From Aquibacillus salsiterrae (GTDB taxonomy: Bacteria; Bacillota; Bacilli; Bacillales; Amphibacillaceae): DNA of 58,149 bases. Position 1 is the stretch's first letter, and every line of letters begins with the position of its first letter. Below, in pieces: positions 34,773-46,700 of this stretch. Position numbers and translations under genes: made by a program. Below the pieces are notes generated by a model. The model was not told the origin of the DNA. It made no database searches and was given only the letters and a program-made list of their open reading frames with translations. The stretch spans positions 1 through 58,149 of the forward strand of contig NZ_JAMQKC010000015.1 in the NCBI RefSeq assembly GCF_028416595.1, read 5' to 3'.

Positions 34773-34795
34773 GGGAAGGGAAGGGAAGGGAAGGG
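34773..34795 (+). repeat. (GGGAA)n tract, predicted G-quadruplex
   Basis: Five GGG runs separated by AA (34773-34795) form a perfect short-loop G-quadruplex motif on the plus strand and a simple-sequence repeat prone to slippage. It lies 20 bp upstream of the -35 box of the HD-GYP promoter. Confidence 0.85.
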
Positions 34796-34825
34796 AGACT
34801 TCTTATCTTTTAAACTTAAGCGAAA

Positions 34826-34853
34826 AGGGTTAAACCAAAATCGGTCTAACCCT
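34826..34853 (-). terminator. Intrinsic terminator of the yunD-yunC operon
   Basis: On the minus strand, AGGGTTAGACC and GGTTTAACCCT pair (one G-T), followed by TTTT. Confidence 0.7.
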
Positions 34854-34858
34854 GCACT

Positions 34859-35164
34859 TTACTCCGCTATTTTTAACAAAGCTTCCTTTGCATTCATACC
34901 TTCCTGCCAGCCTTTGTTTTTTGCTTCCGTTGTAACCTTATCTAATGGTGCATCAAGCAGCTGCTCGATGGTCTTTACACCCGTAGCTCTAGCTGCGACG
35001 ATTTTTCTTTCAGCAAGCTTATCATTCAATAAATCAACGTCCAATGCGCCGCACATAATGTAGCCGACATCGTTTGAAACAATTAATAAGTTTGTTTTAG
35101 GTAGCTGTACATGAATTGCAGTAAAAGGATGATTTTCAATCATAATTGGCTTTACTGACATCAT
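34859..35164 (-). CDS. yunC: YunC-family protein (DUF1805)
   Basis: A 101-residue conserved protein of unknown function, alpha/beta and soluble. The pattern LPKTNLLIVSNDVGYIMCGALDV and RKIVAARATGVKTIEQLL is typical of DUF1805. It lies downstream of yunD in the same direction, as in B. subtilis, with a terminator after it. Confidence 0.85.
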   Translation of the reverse strand: MMSVKPIMIENHPFTAIHVQLPKTNLLIVSNDVGYIMCGALDVDLLNDKLAERKIVAARATGVKTIEQLLDAPLDKVTTEAKNKGWQEGMNAKEALLKIAE

Positions 35165-35224
35165 ATAGATGCACTCCTTTCTCCTTACAATATATGGGGA
35201 AAAGAGTGTTTTGTGATTAAAACA

Positions 35225-36616
35225 TTAAATTTTTGTTTTCAAAGTATGAATAAGCAGATCTCTTAAAAACTCTGGCATGAAATACTCTTTGAAATTGGAA
35301 CGGGCAATTTCTGGCAATAGTGGTCCAAATGTAAACGTATCTGCGGTTGCAACCTTATACACTTTGTCCAAGGACAGTGGTTCACCGTTTATCTTTACAT
35401 CGATAACCTGGAATTCACCGCTTTGTCTTTGTTTTGCTAAAACATCTATATTTGAAAATATCATTTTACCAATCATTTTCCCTCTAAATCCAAAACCTTT
35501 TAATTCTAACTCCATAAACGCTTTCGTATAACTAACCCTAATGACTTCAAGGATCTCATGACCTGTAAGTTCTACTAAACATGGATTAATTGGATGTGGG
35601 CAGATACGATGAACATCCCGAGAAGTGACTTTACCAGGTCCAAGTGAGTTTAATAAGACACCTGCATTCAACATGGCGCAGTCCGCCTTTGTCCATTCCT
35701 GTAATGTTTCCGTTAGTTTATTCATTAGATATGTTTCGTCAAACCAGTTTACCTCTAATTTGTTTTCCAAATATATAATTGTTTGGTCCAGTGTTTGACA
35801 CGCGTTTTCATCTAAATGTTCTAAATGTTTCTTTGTCTCTGCATGCTCAACCTGATGGTCAATATTAATAGCATAAGCTTCTTTTTCAATTAATTTCTTT
35901 TGCTCATGGTCCCAAGTTAAAATAACTTCACCGACATGAAGACCATGCTTTCCTGCTGCTGTCAGTAGTGTATTTTCAATGTATTCACCATCTTTAAAAA
36001 GATGGTGCGTATGGCCCCCAATAATTACATCAATTGATGGATACTGTCGTGCTATCTCTTCATCTTCATTGATCCCTAGATGCGAAAGTAACACAACAAT
36101 GTCATTATCATGACGAAGGTCTGACAACACCGAATCTATTGCCTCGTTCGGCGAATTAATATGCCATCCTAACAAATTGTAAAATGCATTAAAAGGAGCA
36201 GTTAAACCAAACAAACCTATTCTCAGGCCACTTGGAGAGATAAACTGGGTTGATGTTTTTAACCAGGCTGGGTTTTGTCCTTTAGTACTTTCTAAATTGG
36301 CACAAACAATTTCAAAATTGGCCTCATCATACAAATGAAACAAATCGTTATAATCAAGTGTAATGCCTTCATTATTACCTATTGTAGCAAGGTTATATTC
36401 CGCGTGGTTCAACAATTGTACATTTGCCTTTCCCATCATTGCTTCCGTTATCGGGTGCGAACGATCGATATGGTCACCGATATCAAGTAGCCAGTACGAT
36501 TCATTTCCTCTTTTTCGGATGTTTTTTTGCTTTTCAAAATAACTGACAATTTTAGTCCAGTTTTCAAAATGGCTATGTAAATCATTCGTATAATAAAAAA
36601 ACATTTTTTCTTTCAA
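35225..36616 (-). CDS. yunD: YunD-like metallophosphatase/5'-nucleotidase
   Basis: A 463-residue protein of the bifunctional UDP-sugar hydrolase/5'-nucleotidase family. The N-terminal metallophosphatase motifs are YYTNDLHSHFENW, LLDIGDHIDRSH, TIGNNEG and IIGGHTHHLF. The C-terminal 5'-nucleotidase domain contains NAGVLLNSLGPG and KVATADTF. It has no signal peptide, so it acts in the cytosol, unlike the secreted nucleotidases. Synteny with yunC supports YunD. Confidence 0.88.
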   Translation of the reverse strand: MKEKMFFYYTNDLHSHFENWTKIVSYFEKQKNIRKRGNESYWLLDIGDHIDRSHPITEAMMGKANVQLLNHAEYNLATIGNNEGITLDYNDLFHLYDEANFEIVCANLESTKGQNPAWLKTSTQFISPSGLRIGLFGLTAPFNAFYNLLGWHINSPNEAIDSVLSDLRHDNDIVVLLSHLGINEDEEIARQYPSIDVIIGGHTHHLFKDGEYIENTLLTAAGKHGLHVGEVILTWDHEQKKLIEKEAYAINIDHQVEHAETKKHLEHLDENACQTLDQTIIYLENKLEVNWFDETYLMNKLTETLQEWTKADCAMLNAGVLLNSLGPGKVTSRDVHRICPHPINPCLVELTGHEILEVIRVSYTKAFMELELKGFGFRGKMIGKMIFSNIDVLAKQRQSGEFQVIDVKINGEPLSLDKVYKVATADTFTFGPLLPEIARSNFKEYFMPEFLRDLLIHTLKTKI

Positions 36617-36630
36617 AGTCTAAACTCCCC

Positions 36631-36859
36631 TCATTTACCGACAAAAGTTTTAACAAGTTGGCAAAGGTTAATCGGAGACATGTACACACCAACATGTTTT
36701 GAAATAATAGGATAGATAATCCAACCTTCTACAGTTTATATAGAAACTAATCCCTGGTAAATCAGGCGTAATTTTATTAAATGGAATACACTCCACCTTT
36801 TGCATACCAGAATAAAGCAAGAATCCCACAGTATCAACAAATGATTGATCTATACACCT
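36631..36859 (-). pseudogene. Possible decayed open reading frame of unknown family
   Basis: On the minus strand a frame without a proper start reads ...VDTVGFLLYSGMQKVECIPF and KITPDLPGISFYIN. Near 36740 the protein-like sequence continues in a second frame as VEGWIIYPIISKHVGVYMSP until the TGA at 36631. The two parts read as one protein with a single frameshift, but I do not recognise the family. Apart from this and the suf terminator, the 355-bp gap between yunD and sufB shows nothing else. Confidence 0.3.
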
Positions 36860-36920
36860 CTATTACTTTATACATAAAACAGTGATATTTTTTCCCTTTA
36901 TATCGAAAAAACAATATAAC

Positions 36921-36949
36921 AAAAGAGCCCGAAAAATTCGGACTCTTTT
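36921..36949 (-). terminator. Terminator of the suf operon
   Basis: AAAAGAGCCCGAA pairs with TTCGGACTCTTTT (one mismatch, 3-base loop), directly downstream of sufB. Confidence 0.8.
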
Positions 36950-36971
36950 ATTATAAAAGTTATGCTACTAT

Positions 36972-38369
36972 TTATCCAATAGAACCTTCCATCTCGAACT
37001 TGATGAGGCGATTCATTTCTACAGCATACTCCATAGGGAGCTCTTTTGTAAATGGCTCAATAAAGCCCATAACGATCATTTCTGTAGCTTCTTCTTCAGA
37101 GATGCCACGACTCATTAAATAAAATAGTTGTTCTTCGGAAACCTTAGATACCTTCGCTTCATGCTCAAGCGAAATATTTTCATTTAAAATTTCATTATAT
37201 GGAATTGTATCTGATGTAGACTTGTTATCCATAATGAGTGTATCACATTCAATGTTTGAACGTGCTCCATCTGCCTTACGTCCAAAGTGGACAATACCCC
37301 GATACGTAACCTTTCCACCATGTTTTGAAATAGATTTAGACACGATTGTAGAAGAAGTATTCGGTGCTAAATGGTGCATTTTTGCTCCAGCATCTTGGTG
37401 TTGACCTTTACCTGCTAAGGCGATTGAAAGCGTCATACCACGCGCCCCTTCACCTTTAAGGATTACCGCAGGATATTTCATCGTTAACTTAGAACCAATA
37501 TTACCATCAATCCATTCCATCGTTGCGTTCTCATCACAAATGGCGCGTTTGGTAACTAGGTTATACACATTATTTGCCCAGTTTTGAATGGTTGTATAAC
37601 GACAGTAGGCATTTTTCTTTACAAAGATTTCAACAACAGCACTATGAAGGGAATTTGTTGTATAAACAGGCGCGGTACAGCCTTCTACATAATGTACGGA
37701 AGCATCTTCATCAACAATAATTAGCGTACGCTCAAATTGTCCCATGTTCTCTGAGTTAATTCGGAAATATGCTTGTAAAGGAATGTCTGTTTTAACCCCT
37801 TTTGGCACATAAATGAATGAACCCCCAGACCAAACAGCCGAGTTAAGTGCAGAAAACTTATTATCTGCAGAAGGAATAACCTTCCCGAAATATTCTTTGA
37901 ATAGATCTTCGTTTTCCTTAAGTGCTGTATCAGTATCTTTAAAGACAATACCTAGTTCTTGTAAATCTTCTTTTAGGTTATGATAAACTACTTCCGATTC
38001 ATATTGTGCAGATACACCCGCTAAATATTTCTGTTCCGCTTCAGGAATTCCTAATTTATCGAACGTATTTTTAATTTCTTCTGGTACTTCATCCCAAGAA
38101 CGCTCAGACCGTTCTGATGGCTTTACATAGTAAGTGATTTCATCAAAATTTAATTCTGAGAGATCTCCACCCCATTGTGGCATCGGTTTTTTATAAAATT
38201 GCTCCAATGCCTTAAGGCGGTAATCAAGCATCCATTGTGGTTCTTCCTTCATACGAGAAATCTCTTCGACAATTTTTTTTGTTAGACCTTTTTCTGTACG
38301 AAAAATAGAAATATCTCGATCGTGGAAGCCATATTTGTATTCTCCTACTTCAGGCGCTTTTTTTGCCAT
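36972..38369 (-). CDS. sufB: Fe-S cluster scaffold subunit SufB
   Basis: The 465-residue scaffold of the SufBCD complex on which Fe-S clusters are built with SufC ATPase energy. The beta-helix core and the conserved C-terminal [20 protein letters not shown] are present; SufD shares the same ending. It is the last gene of the sufCDSUB operon, 47 bp after sufU. Confidence 0.96.
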   Translation of the reverse strand: MAKKAPEVGEYKYGFHDRDISIFRTEKGLTKKIVEEISRMKEEPQWMLDYRLKALEQFYKKPMPQWGGDLSELNFDEITYYVKPSERSERSWDEVPEEIKNTFDKLGIPEAEQKYLAGVSAQYESEVVYHNLKEDLQELGIVFKDTDTALKENEDLFKEYFGKVIPSADNKFSALNSAVWSGGSFIYVPKGVKTDIPLQAYFRINSENMGQFERTLIIVDEDASVHYVEGCTAPVYTTNSLHSAVVEIFVKKNAYCRYTTIQNWANNVYNLVTKRAICDENATMEWIDGNIGSKLTMKYPAVILKGEGARGMTLSIALAGKGQHQDAGAKMHHLAPNTSSTIVSKSISKHGGKVTYRGIVHFGRKADGARSNIECDTLIMDNKSTSDTIPYNEILNENISLEHEAKVSKVSEEQLFYLMSRGISEEEATEMIVMGFIEPFTKELPMEYAVEMNRLIKFEMEGSIG

Positions 38370-38416
38370 GACTAAAACCTCCTCATTAGGTTCGACCCAA
38401 TCCCTTTAAACGAGCC

Positions 38417-41371
<2,955 letters not shown>

Positions 41372-41385
41372 ACAACCCCTCCTTA

Positions 41386-42171
41386 CTACGCTTTTTGCTC
41401 TACAGTTTCGTCTTCGATTCCTAATTCTTTTTTAATCCAGTCATAGCCTTCTGCCTCTAAGCGTTGTGCTAATTCAGGACCACCTGATTTTACGACGCGC
41501 CCTTTCATCATAACATGGACATAATCTGGTGTGATATAGTCTAACAAACGTTGGTAGTGGGTGATCATTAAGCAACCAAATTCTTCACTACGTAATTTGT
41601 TAATACCTTTTGATACTACTTTTAAGGCATCGATATCTAAACCAGAGTCGATCTCATCTAAAATACCAATTGCAGGCTTTATCATCATTAATTGGAGGAT
41701 TTCGTTACGTTTCTTTTCTCCACCAGAAAAACCTTCATTTAAATAACGTTGTGCCATATTTTTATCCATTTCCAAATAGTCCATTGCTGCATCCATTTCT
41801 TTAATGAATTTCATTAAAGAAATTTCATCACCTTCCGCGCGGTGAGCATTTATAGACGAGCGGAGGAAGTCAGAAGTTGTCACGCCACTAATTTCACTTG
41901 GGTATTGCATTGCCAGAAACAAACCTGCTTTTGCACGCTCATCTACTTCCATTTCTAACACATCTTCTCCATCAAGTAAGATGCTTCCTTGTGTTACCTC
42001 GTATTTTGGGTGTCCCATGATTGCCGATGCAAGTGTCGATTTACCAGTTCCATTTGGTCCCATTACTGCATGGAACTCGCCACCCTTAATCGTTAAATTT
42101 ACACCCTTTAAAATTTCTTGATCTTCTATGGATACATGTAAATCCTTAATTTCTAAAGTAGATCCTGCCAT
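41386..42171 (-). CDS. sufC: Fe-S cluster assembly ATPase SufC
   Basis: A 261-residue ABC-type ATPase that drives SufBD conformational change. Walker A is MGPNGTGKST (about residues 36-45), the ABC signature is NEGFSGGEKKRNE and Walker B is IGILDEIDSGLD. The frame is open from 42186, but GGAGG lies 8 bases before the ATG at 42171, so I start there. It is the first gene of sufCDSUB. Confidence 0.96.
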   Translation of the reverse strand: MAGSTLEIKDLHVSIEDQEILKGVNLTIKGGEFHAVMGPNGTGKSTLASAIMGHPKYEVTQGSILLDGEDVLEMEVDERAKAGLFLAMQYPSEISGVTTSDFLRSSINAHRAEGDEISLMKFIKEMDAAMDYLEMDKNMAQRYLNEGFSGGEKKRNEILQLMMIKPAIGILDEIDSGLDIDALKVVSKGINKLRSEEFGCLMITHYQRLLDYITPDYVHVMMKGRVVKSGGPELAQRLEAEGYDWIKKELGIEDETVEQKA

Positions 42172-42225
42172 AGCTAATACCTCCAAAACAAGTGTTTTAT
42201 ATTATTGCAGACATGGAAATGTTCC

Positions 42226-42280
42226 ATTCTCAATTTATTCTCATTCTAATCTTATATCATTTCGAATCTATTATCAACAA
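42226..42280 (-). promoter_or_regulatory. suf promoter region with direct repeats
   Basis: The minus strand has TG-A-TATAAG (-10 at 42251-42256, extended type) with TTGTTG or TTGATA upstream. Between the -10 and the gene, ATTCTCA occurs twice, 11 bp apart (42226-42232 and 42237-42243 on the plus strand). That resembles Fur/PerR-type half-sites (TGAGAAT), but the match is loose. Confidence 0.4.
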
Positions 42281-42411
42281 TTTGACTGTTCATTTGACAG
42301 CTTTCTAAACATTTTAGTTAGTAAAGACCGACAAATTCAAACAAGCTTCAATACCTAGTTTTTCCTATATTTATATAATTATTTTACTGTTCCTAATAAA
42401 GTAGAAATGGA

Positions 42412-42439
42412 AAGAGGGTACCCTAAGGGACACCCTCTT
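42412..42439. terminator. Hairpin between the suf leader and the small gene
   Basis: AGAGGGT (42413-42419) pairs with ACCCTCT (42432-42438) around an inner CCCT/GGG helix. It is followed by T-rich DNA on the plus side, and ends the leftward small gene or insulates suf. Confidence 0.55.
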
Positions 42440-42446
42440 GTTTATT

Positions 42447-42638
42447 TTATCGATGAATTTGTCGATCCATTTCGTTAACCACTTCTTGACTTTGTTTGTG
42501 ACTTTTCTCACGTTTCTTTTCGACCTTTAAACGTTGGTTTAACTTTCTAGCATACTCTGCATAACCAACCCCATGCGATTGATGCATTGCCTTTTCCATT
42601 TCAGGGGTATAAGTTAATTCCAAACCACTAGTAATAAT
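42447..42638 (-). CDS. Small basic hypothetical protein, unusual start
   Basis: A lysine/arginine-rich, helical 63-residue protein (TYTPEMEKAMHQSHG, then YAEYARKLNQRLKVEKKR) of no family I recognise. The open frame reaches back to 42698, but that extension contains a good promoter (TTGAGA at 42693-42698, 17-bp spacer, TACAAT at 42670-42675), so translation should start downstream. The only strong ribosome site, AAAGGG, lies 7 bases before an ATT at 42638; no ATG, GTG or TTG is well placed. An AUU start, or an upstream ATG at 42671 with a poor ribosome site, are the options. Confidence 0.5.
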   Translation of the reverse strand: MITSGLELTYTPEMEKAMHQSHGVGYAEYARKLNQRLKVEKKREKSHKQSQEVVNEMDRQIHR

Positions 42639-42830
42639 GAATCCACCCTTTCTTCGATTTGACAGTTTCATTGTAACAAATGAATGACCTCTTCTCAAAG
42701 TAGCTACAGACTCATTTGGTCTTGATTGTGCGGTTTTTAATTAAAAACGAAAAAATAACAGTCACATCATTACAAATACAACAAATTTCTCTTTTATTGT
42801 TAAAAATCCTAACATTTCATCGATTAATTT

Positions 42831-43727
42831 TTATTTTCCACCGACGGGTACTACCTCGCCATTATAGGTTTCAGTGATAAAGTTTTGAATAGCTTCTGAT
42901 TGAAGGACTTGTACTAATTTTTGAAGTGCTTCATTGTCCTCATCTTCTGCACGTGCTGCTATTACGTTTACGTATGGAGAGTCAGCACCTTCCACAAATA
43001 ATGAATCCTCTATTGGGGATAAACCAGCCTCAATTGCATAATTGGTATTAATTGCAACTAGTGCATCTCCCTCTTGTTCATACATTTCTGGTAAGAAAGC
43101 AGCATCGGCATCAGGTGAGAATGTTAAATTCAAAGGATTCTCTACAATATCGTCTACCGTAGCAGATGCTTTATTCACTTCTTCATCAAGTTTAATTAAT
43201 CCTTGTGCTTCAAATAACGCTAAAATTCTGCCATGATCCGGAACTGAGCGACTAATAATTACTTCAGCACCTTCAGGAATATCATCGACACTTGTTATAT
43301 TTTTAGAATAAACGGCCATCGGCTCTACATGAATACCACCAAGACTTACAAAGTCATAGCCAAACTCTTCCATTTGATCTTCTAGGTACGGAATGTGTTG
43401 GAAATAGTTAGCATCTAAATCACCATTAGCTAAATCTTCATTTGGCAAAATATAATCTTGGTACTCTTCAATAACTAAATCAACACCTTGTTCTTTTAAC
43501 ATTGGTTTTGCTTCTTCAAGAATTTCGGCATGCGGAGTACTAGATGCACCAACTTTGATGGTTACTAGTTCCTCTGGTTCATCTGTCCCTTCAGCTGTGT
43601 CACTACTATTTTCTTCTGTTCCTGCGTTGTTATCAAGTTCTTGACCCTCTTCTTCTTCTGCAGTTCCACATGCTGCTAAGACTGCAATGAATAACACTGC
43701 AAATAAAAATCCTACTATTTTTTTCAT
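42831..43727 (-). CDS. metQ: Methionine-binding lipoprotein MetQ
   Basis: The substrate-binding protein of the MetNPQ importer (NlpA family), 298 residues. The lipobox is VLAAC near residue 20, followed by an acidic linker and the NlpA domain (VGASSTPHAEILEEAKP, then YFQHIPYLEDQ). AAAGGGGAG precedes the ATG. Last gene of metN-metP-metQ under the SAM riboswitch. Confidence 0.94.
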   Translation of the reverse strand: MKKIVGFLFAVLFIAVLAACGTAEEEEGQELDNNAGTEENSSDTAEGTDEPEELVTIKVGASSTPHAEILEEAKPMLKEQGVDLVIEEYQDYILPNEDLANGDLDANYFQHIPYLEDQMEEFGYDFVSLGGIHVEPMAVYSKNITSVDDIPEGAEVIISRSVPDHGRILALFEAQGLIKLDEEVNKASATVDDIVENPLNLTFSPDADAAFLPEMYEQEGDALVAINTNYAIEAGLSPIEDSLFVEGADSPYVNVIAARAEDEDNEALQKLVQVLQSEAIQNFITETYNGEVVPVGGK

Positions 43728-43811
43728 TTTGTCTTGCTCCCCTTTTTATTATTTCTATATTTACCTTGCCACAATTGTATTAAAATTATGATAACAAGGA
43801 ATATGACATTT

Positions 43812-44480
43812 TTATCTTTTATCTAATTTGTTTGAGATGGTGTCACCAATAAATTGGAAAATAAATACGATAATAACAATTAATACAGTACATATAAAAA
43901 CAACATCAAAGGACCGTCTTTGGAATCCGTAAAAGTATGCAAAGTCTCCAAGCCCTCCAGCACCAATAACACCGGCAATAGCCGTATAACCAATCAGCGC
44001 AATAGCAGTCACGGTAATTCCTGACACAAGTGCTGGCATCGATTCAGGCAACAATACTTTGAAAATAATTGTTGATGTTTTGGCACCCATTGCCTTAGCT
44101 GCTTCAACTACTCCTTTGTCGACTTCTCTTAGACCAATTTCAACAAGTCGGCCATAAAATGGTGCTGCTCCAATAATTAAAGCGGGTAAAGCTGCATTTG
44201 GACCTCTGATTGTGCCTATTAAGAATTTAGTAAATGGGAATAATAACAAAATCAAGATAATAAATGGAATTGCCCGAAACACGTTAACAAATGTTGCCAC
44301 AAGCAAATGAACGAATTTATTTTGCCAAAGACCTCCACGTGAAGTGAGATAAAGCAGCAATCCAAGCAAAATACCTAAGATGAAAGTGCCTAAGATAGCA
44401 ATTAACGTCATATAAAACGTTTCATAGGTTGCTGTCCATACTTCATCTAGCTTTACGTTTGGAAATAGTTCACTAAGCAT
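43812..44480 (-). CDS. metP: Methionine ABC transporter permease MetP
   Basis: A 222-residue MetI-type permease with five membrane helices. The coupling segment is GVVEAAKAMGAKTSTIIFKVLLPE. The frame begins two codons upstream with TTG; the ATG at 44480 has GGAGGAG 7 bases before it and overlaps the metN stop. Confidence 0.94.
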   Translation of the reverse strand: MLSELFPNVKLDEVWTATYETFYMTLIAILGTFILGILLGLLLYLTSRGGLWQNKFVHLLVATFVNVFRAIPFIILILLLFPFTKFLIGTIRGPNAALPALIIGAAPFYGRLVEIGLREVDKGVVEAAKAMGAKTSTIIFKVLLPESMPALVSGITVTAIALIGYTAIAGVIGAGGLGDFAYFYGFQRRSFDVVFICTVLIVIIVFIFQFIGDTISNKLDKR

Positions 44481-45501
44481 GATCAATCTCCTCCACTTCT
44501 ACTGAGGTGGAAGTTATATACCGGATTACATTACTTATTTCATCCTTCTTCCCATCCATATGAACAAATAATGAACCATAAGCCCCTTTTTGTGTTTGGG
44601 TGATCTTTCCATGTAATATGTTCACTTCCACATCAAACTGTTTAGATAATTTACTGATAAGCGCCTGATTGGTAACTTCTCCTACAAAATGTAATCTAAC
44701 TACTTTCCCAGTAGTAAACTGGTTTGCAAGCAAATGAAGTGCATCTTCCTGCTCTGTGTCACCCATTATTTGCTCTACAAATTTTTTAGTCACTTCTGTT
44801 TTCGGATGAAGGAAAACCTCAAGTACATCTCCCTGTTCAACGACCATGCCAGCTTCCATCACAGCAACCCTGTGGCAGATTTTGCGAATGACATGCATTT
44901 CATGTGTTATCAAAATGATCGTTAGACCTAACTTTTCATTAATATCAACGAGAAGCTGTAAAATGGAATTAGTTGTTTCTGGGTCTAATGCAGACGTTGC
45001 TTCATCACACAATAATACTTTCGGGTTGTTTGCTAATGCCCGTGCAATTCCAACACGTTGTTTTTGACCCCCGCTTAACTCTGATGGATAAGCATCCTCT
45101 CTCCCAGTTAAGCCAACTAGTCCTATTAGTTCGTCAACTCTTTCCATTCTTTTTTGCTTTGGTACACCCGCAATTTCTAATGGAAACGCAATATTATCTC
45201 GGACCGTTCTAGACCACAGTAAGTTAAAATGTTGAAAAATCATTCCAATTTCTTGCCTTGCCAAGCGCAATTCATTTTTTCGTAATGCTGTTATATTCTC
45301 ACCGTCTATAATAACTTGTCCATCGGTAGGGTCTTCTAACCGATTAAGTAAGCGAATGAAAGTACTTTTCCCTGCACCACTATAACCAATGACGCCAAAT
45401 ATTTCTCCCTTGTTGATATCTAAACTCAACCCATTTACCGCCTGGATTGAATTTTTTCCATTCGGTGAAAATACCTTACTTAAATCTTTAATCGATATCA
45501 A
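44473..45501 (-). CDS. metN: Methionine ABC transporter ATP-binding protein MetN
   Basis: A 342-residue ATPase: Walker A GYSGAGKST (about residues 38-46), signature ELSGGQKQRVGIARAL, Walker B LLCDEATSALD. A C-terminal NIL domain (about residues 265-342) is the methionine-sensing regulatory domain of MetN. The start is TTG after GGAGGG. First gene after the SAM riboswitch. Confidence 0.95.
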   Translation of the reverse strand: MISIKDLSKVFSPNGKNSIQAVNGLSLDINKGEIFGVIGYSGAGKSTFIRLLNRLEDPTDGQVIIDGENITALRKNELRLARQEIGMIFQHFNLLWSRTVRDNIAFPLEIAGVPKQKRMERVDELIGLVGLTGREDAYPSELSGGQKQRVGIARALANNPKVLLCDEATSALDPETTNSILQLLVDINEKLGLTIILITHEMHVIRKICHRVAVMEAGMVVEQGDVLEVFLHPKTEVTKKFVEQIMGDTEQEDALHLLANQFTTGKVVRLHFVGEVTNQALISKLSKQFDVEVNILHGKITQTQKGAYGSLFVHMDGKKDEISNVIRYITSTSVEVEEIDHA

Positions 45502-45570
45502 TTTGTTTCCCTCCTTGCTTTGGCAAAAGTTTTTGTTATCTTCCCCATCCTATTAAACTTTCTTCTCTTT

Positions 45571-45732
45571 AAAAAAAGCCTTCCTGCATGAACACAGAAA
45601 GACGCACAATACCATTCTGTACTCTCATCTGTCAAAGCAAGTTGCATCGTTAGGAATTGGCACCTTTCCAAGGGTTAACTTGATGGTTGCCGGGTTTCAT
45701 TGGGCCAGTCCCTCCACCACTCTTGATAAGAG
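45571..45732 (-). ncRNA. SAM-I riboswitch (S-box) with terminator, upstream of metNPQ
   Basis: Minus-strand leader with the S-box landmarks: P1 strands CTCTTATC (45725-45732) and GATGAGAG (45622-45629), AAGAGTGGTGGAGGGACTGG, CCCGGCAACC and AAAGGTGCCAATTCC. It is followed by the terminator GTCTTTCTG / CAGGAAGGC with a run of seven T (45571-45577). High SAM should end transcription before metN. It shows that methionine is the transporter's substrate. Confidence 0.95.
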
Positions 45733-45768
45733 ATAATTAAGTAACGTATTCAATTTTACACAAATAGA

Positions 45769-45798
45769 ATGATAGCATGCATAAAAAAAATGTGTCAA
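45769..45798 (-). promoter_or_regulatory. Sigma-A promoter of metNPQ
   Basis: On the minus strand: perfect TTGACA (45793-45798), an 18-bp spacer and TATCAT (45769-45774), about 30 bases before the riboswitch P1 stem. Confidence 0.8.
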
Positions 45799-45823
45799 GA
45801 TATAACTTATCTTAATAATCATT

Positions 45824-46132
45824 TTACCTAGTAAACGATTGTAAATGATGATAAATATTTGTAACAGATTCAAACGAATAAATCTTTTGTTCAACTTGAC
45901 CGTTTGCAATAATCAAAAGACAAGGAACGCTTTTGATTTTTAATTGCTGAAGTAACGTTGGAGCTATCGCACCATTTAACGTTAAAAAATGATAATTATC
46001 GTTTACCTCTTCCAAAGTTTCAAGCATTTTCCTCGCAAGTTTACACGTACCACAAAATGGGGTATGTACAAAAATAAATACAAGTGACTGATTAGCCACT
46101 TGCTCAAATTGAGTAACATTAATCTCTCTCAT
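45824..46132 (-). CDS. yusE: Thioredoxin-like protein (YusE type)
   Basis: A 102-residue thioredoxin fold with the redox pair in TPFCGTCKLARKML (CGTC near residue 27) and a cis-proline segment KIKSVPCLLII. B. subtilis YusE, at the same place between met and yusF genes, is the likely ortholog. Probable role in cytosolic disulfide reduction; substrate unknown. Confidence 0.85.
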   Translation of the reverse strand: MREINVTQFEQVANQSLVFIFVHTPFCGTCKLARKMLETLEEVNDNYHFLTLNGAIAPTLLQQLKIKSVPCLLIIANGQVEQKIYSFESVTNIYHHLQSFTR

Positions 46133-46144
46133 TTTCTACCAACC

Positions 46145-46495
46145 TTATAATAAAAATAATGGATTTATTTGAAAACGTCTGCTAAGTAAAGCAGTAGCTA
46201 GCTCCGATGCTGGAGTAGCCGCAACCTCCCGAAAGGTTTTATCGACATAAATGTGTTCAGCATGGGGCAATTCAAACGAGAGTTGCTTTCTTAGCTTCTT
46301 GCCTGAATCATCCTCATCTACCAAAATATATACCTCTTTGTTATCAAGGTCATATTCAATGAGTAACTCTTCCAACCTTTCGACTCCGAGAGTTCCGTTC
46401 GTACAAATTATTTCTACATCTTCTTCAATTACTTTTTCAATTTGCTTTTTATCGGTTCGCCCTTCAACAATAATGACTTTCTTCACCGTATCCAA
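46145..46495 (-). CDS. yusF: Toprim-domain protein (YusF, RNase M5-like)
   Basis: A 116-residue stand-alone Toprim domain: VIIVEGRTDKKQIEKVI supplies the catalytic glutamate and ILVDEDDSGKKLRKQL the DxD motif. It is related to the catalytic half of RNase M5, but its own activity is unknown. The start is TTG after AGGGTGATCTAAA. It is upstream of yusE in the same direction with a 12-bp gap. Confidence 0.88.
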   Translation of the reverse strand: MDTVKKVIIVEGRTDKKQIEKVIEEDVEIICTNGTLGVERLEELLIEYDLDNKEVYILVDEDDSGKKLRKQLSFELPHAEHIYVDKTFREVAATPASELATALLSRRFQINPLFLL

Positions 46496-46582
46496 TTTAG
46501 ATCACCCTGTTTCAGTAATAGATAATAAATTAATGAAGAAATAAATATTCCTTACAACCTCTTACACCTATTTTATGAATAA

Positions 46583-46611
46583 CCCCCTGTTACGGTGATG
46601 TAACAGAGGGG
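46583..46611 (-). terminator. Terminator of gcvH
   Basis: CCCCCTGTTAC pairs with GTAACAGAGGGG (one bulge) around a 6-base loop, with a short T-rich tail on the minus strand. Confidence 0.7.
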
Positions 46612-46700
46612 TACAACAGGTTCCTATTATCATTGTATTAGTTTAATGATTAAATCATGCACATACGGTTAATAGAAATAGATTAACTTATGGCCAAACC

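Noticed and set aside
45697-45909. Leftward open frame over the met leader
   Set aside because: It covers the SAM-I riboswitch and its promoter; the RNA structure explains the sequence.
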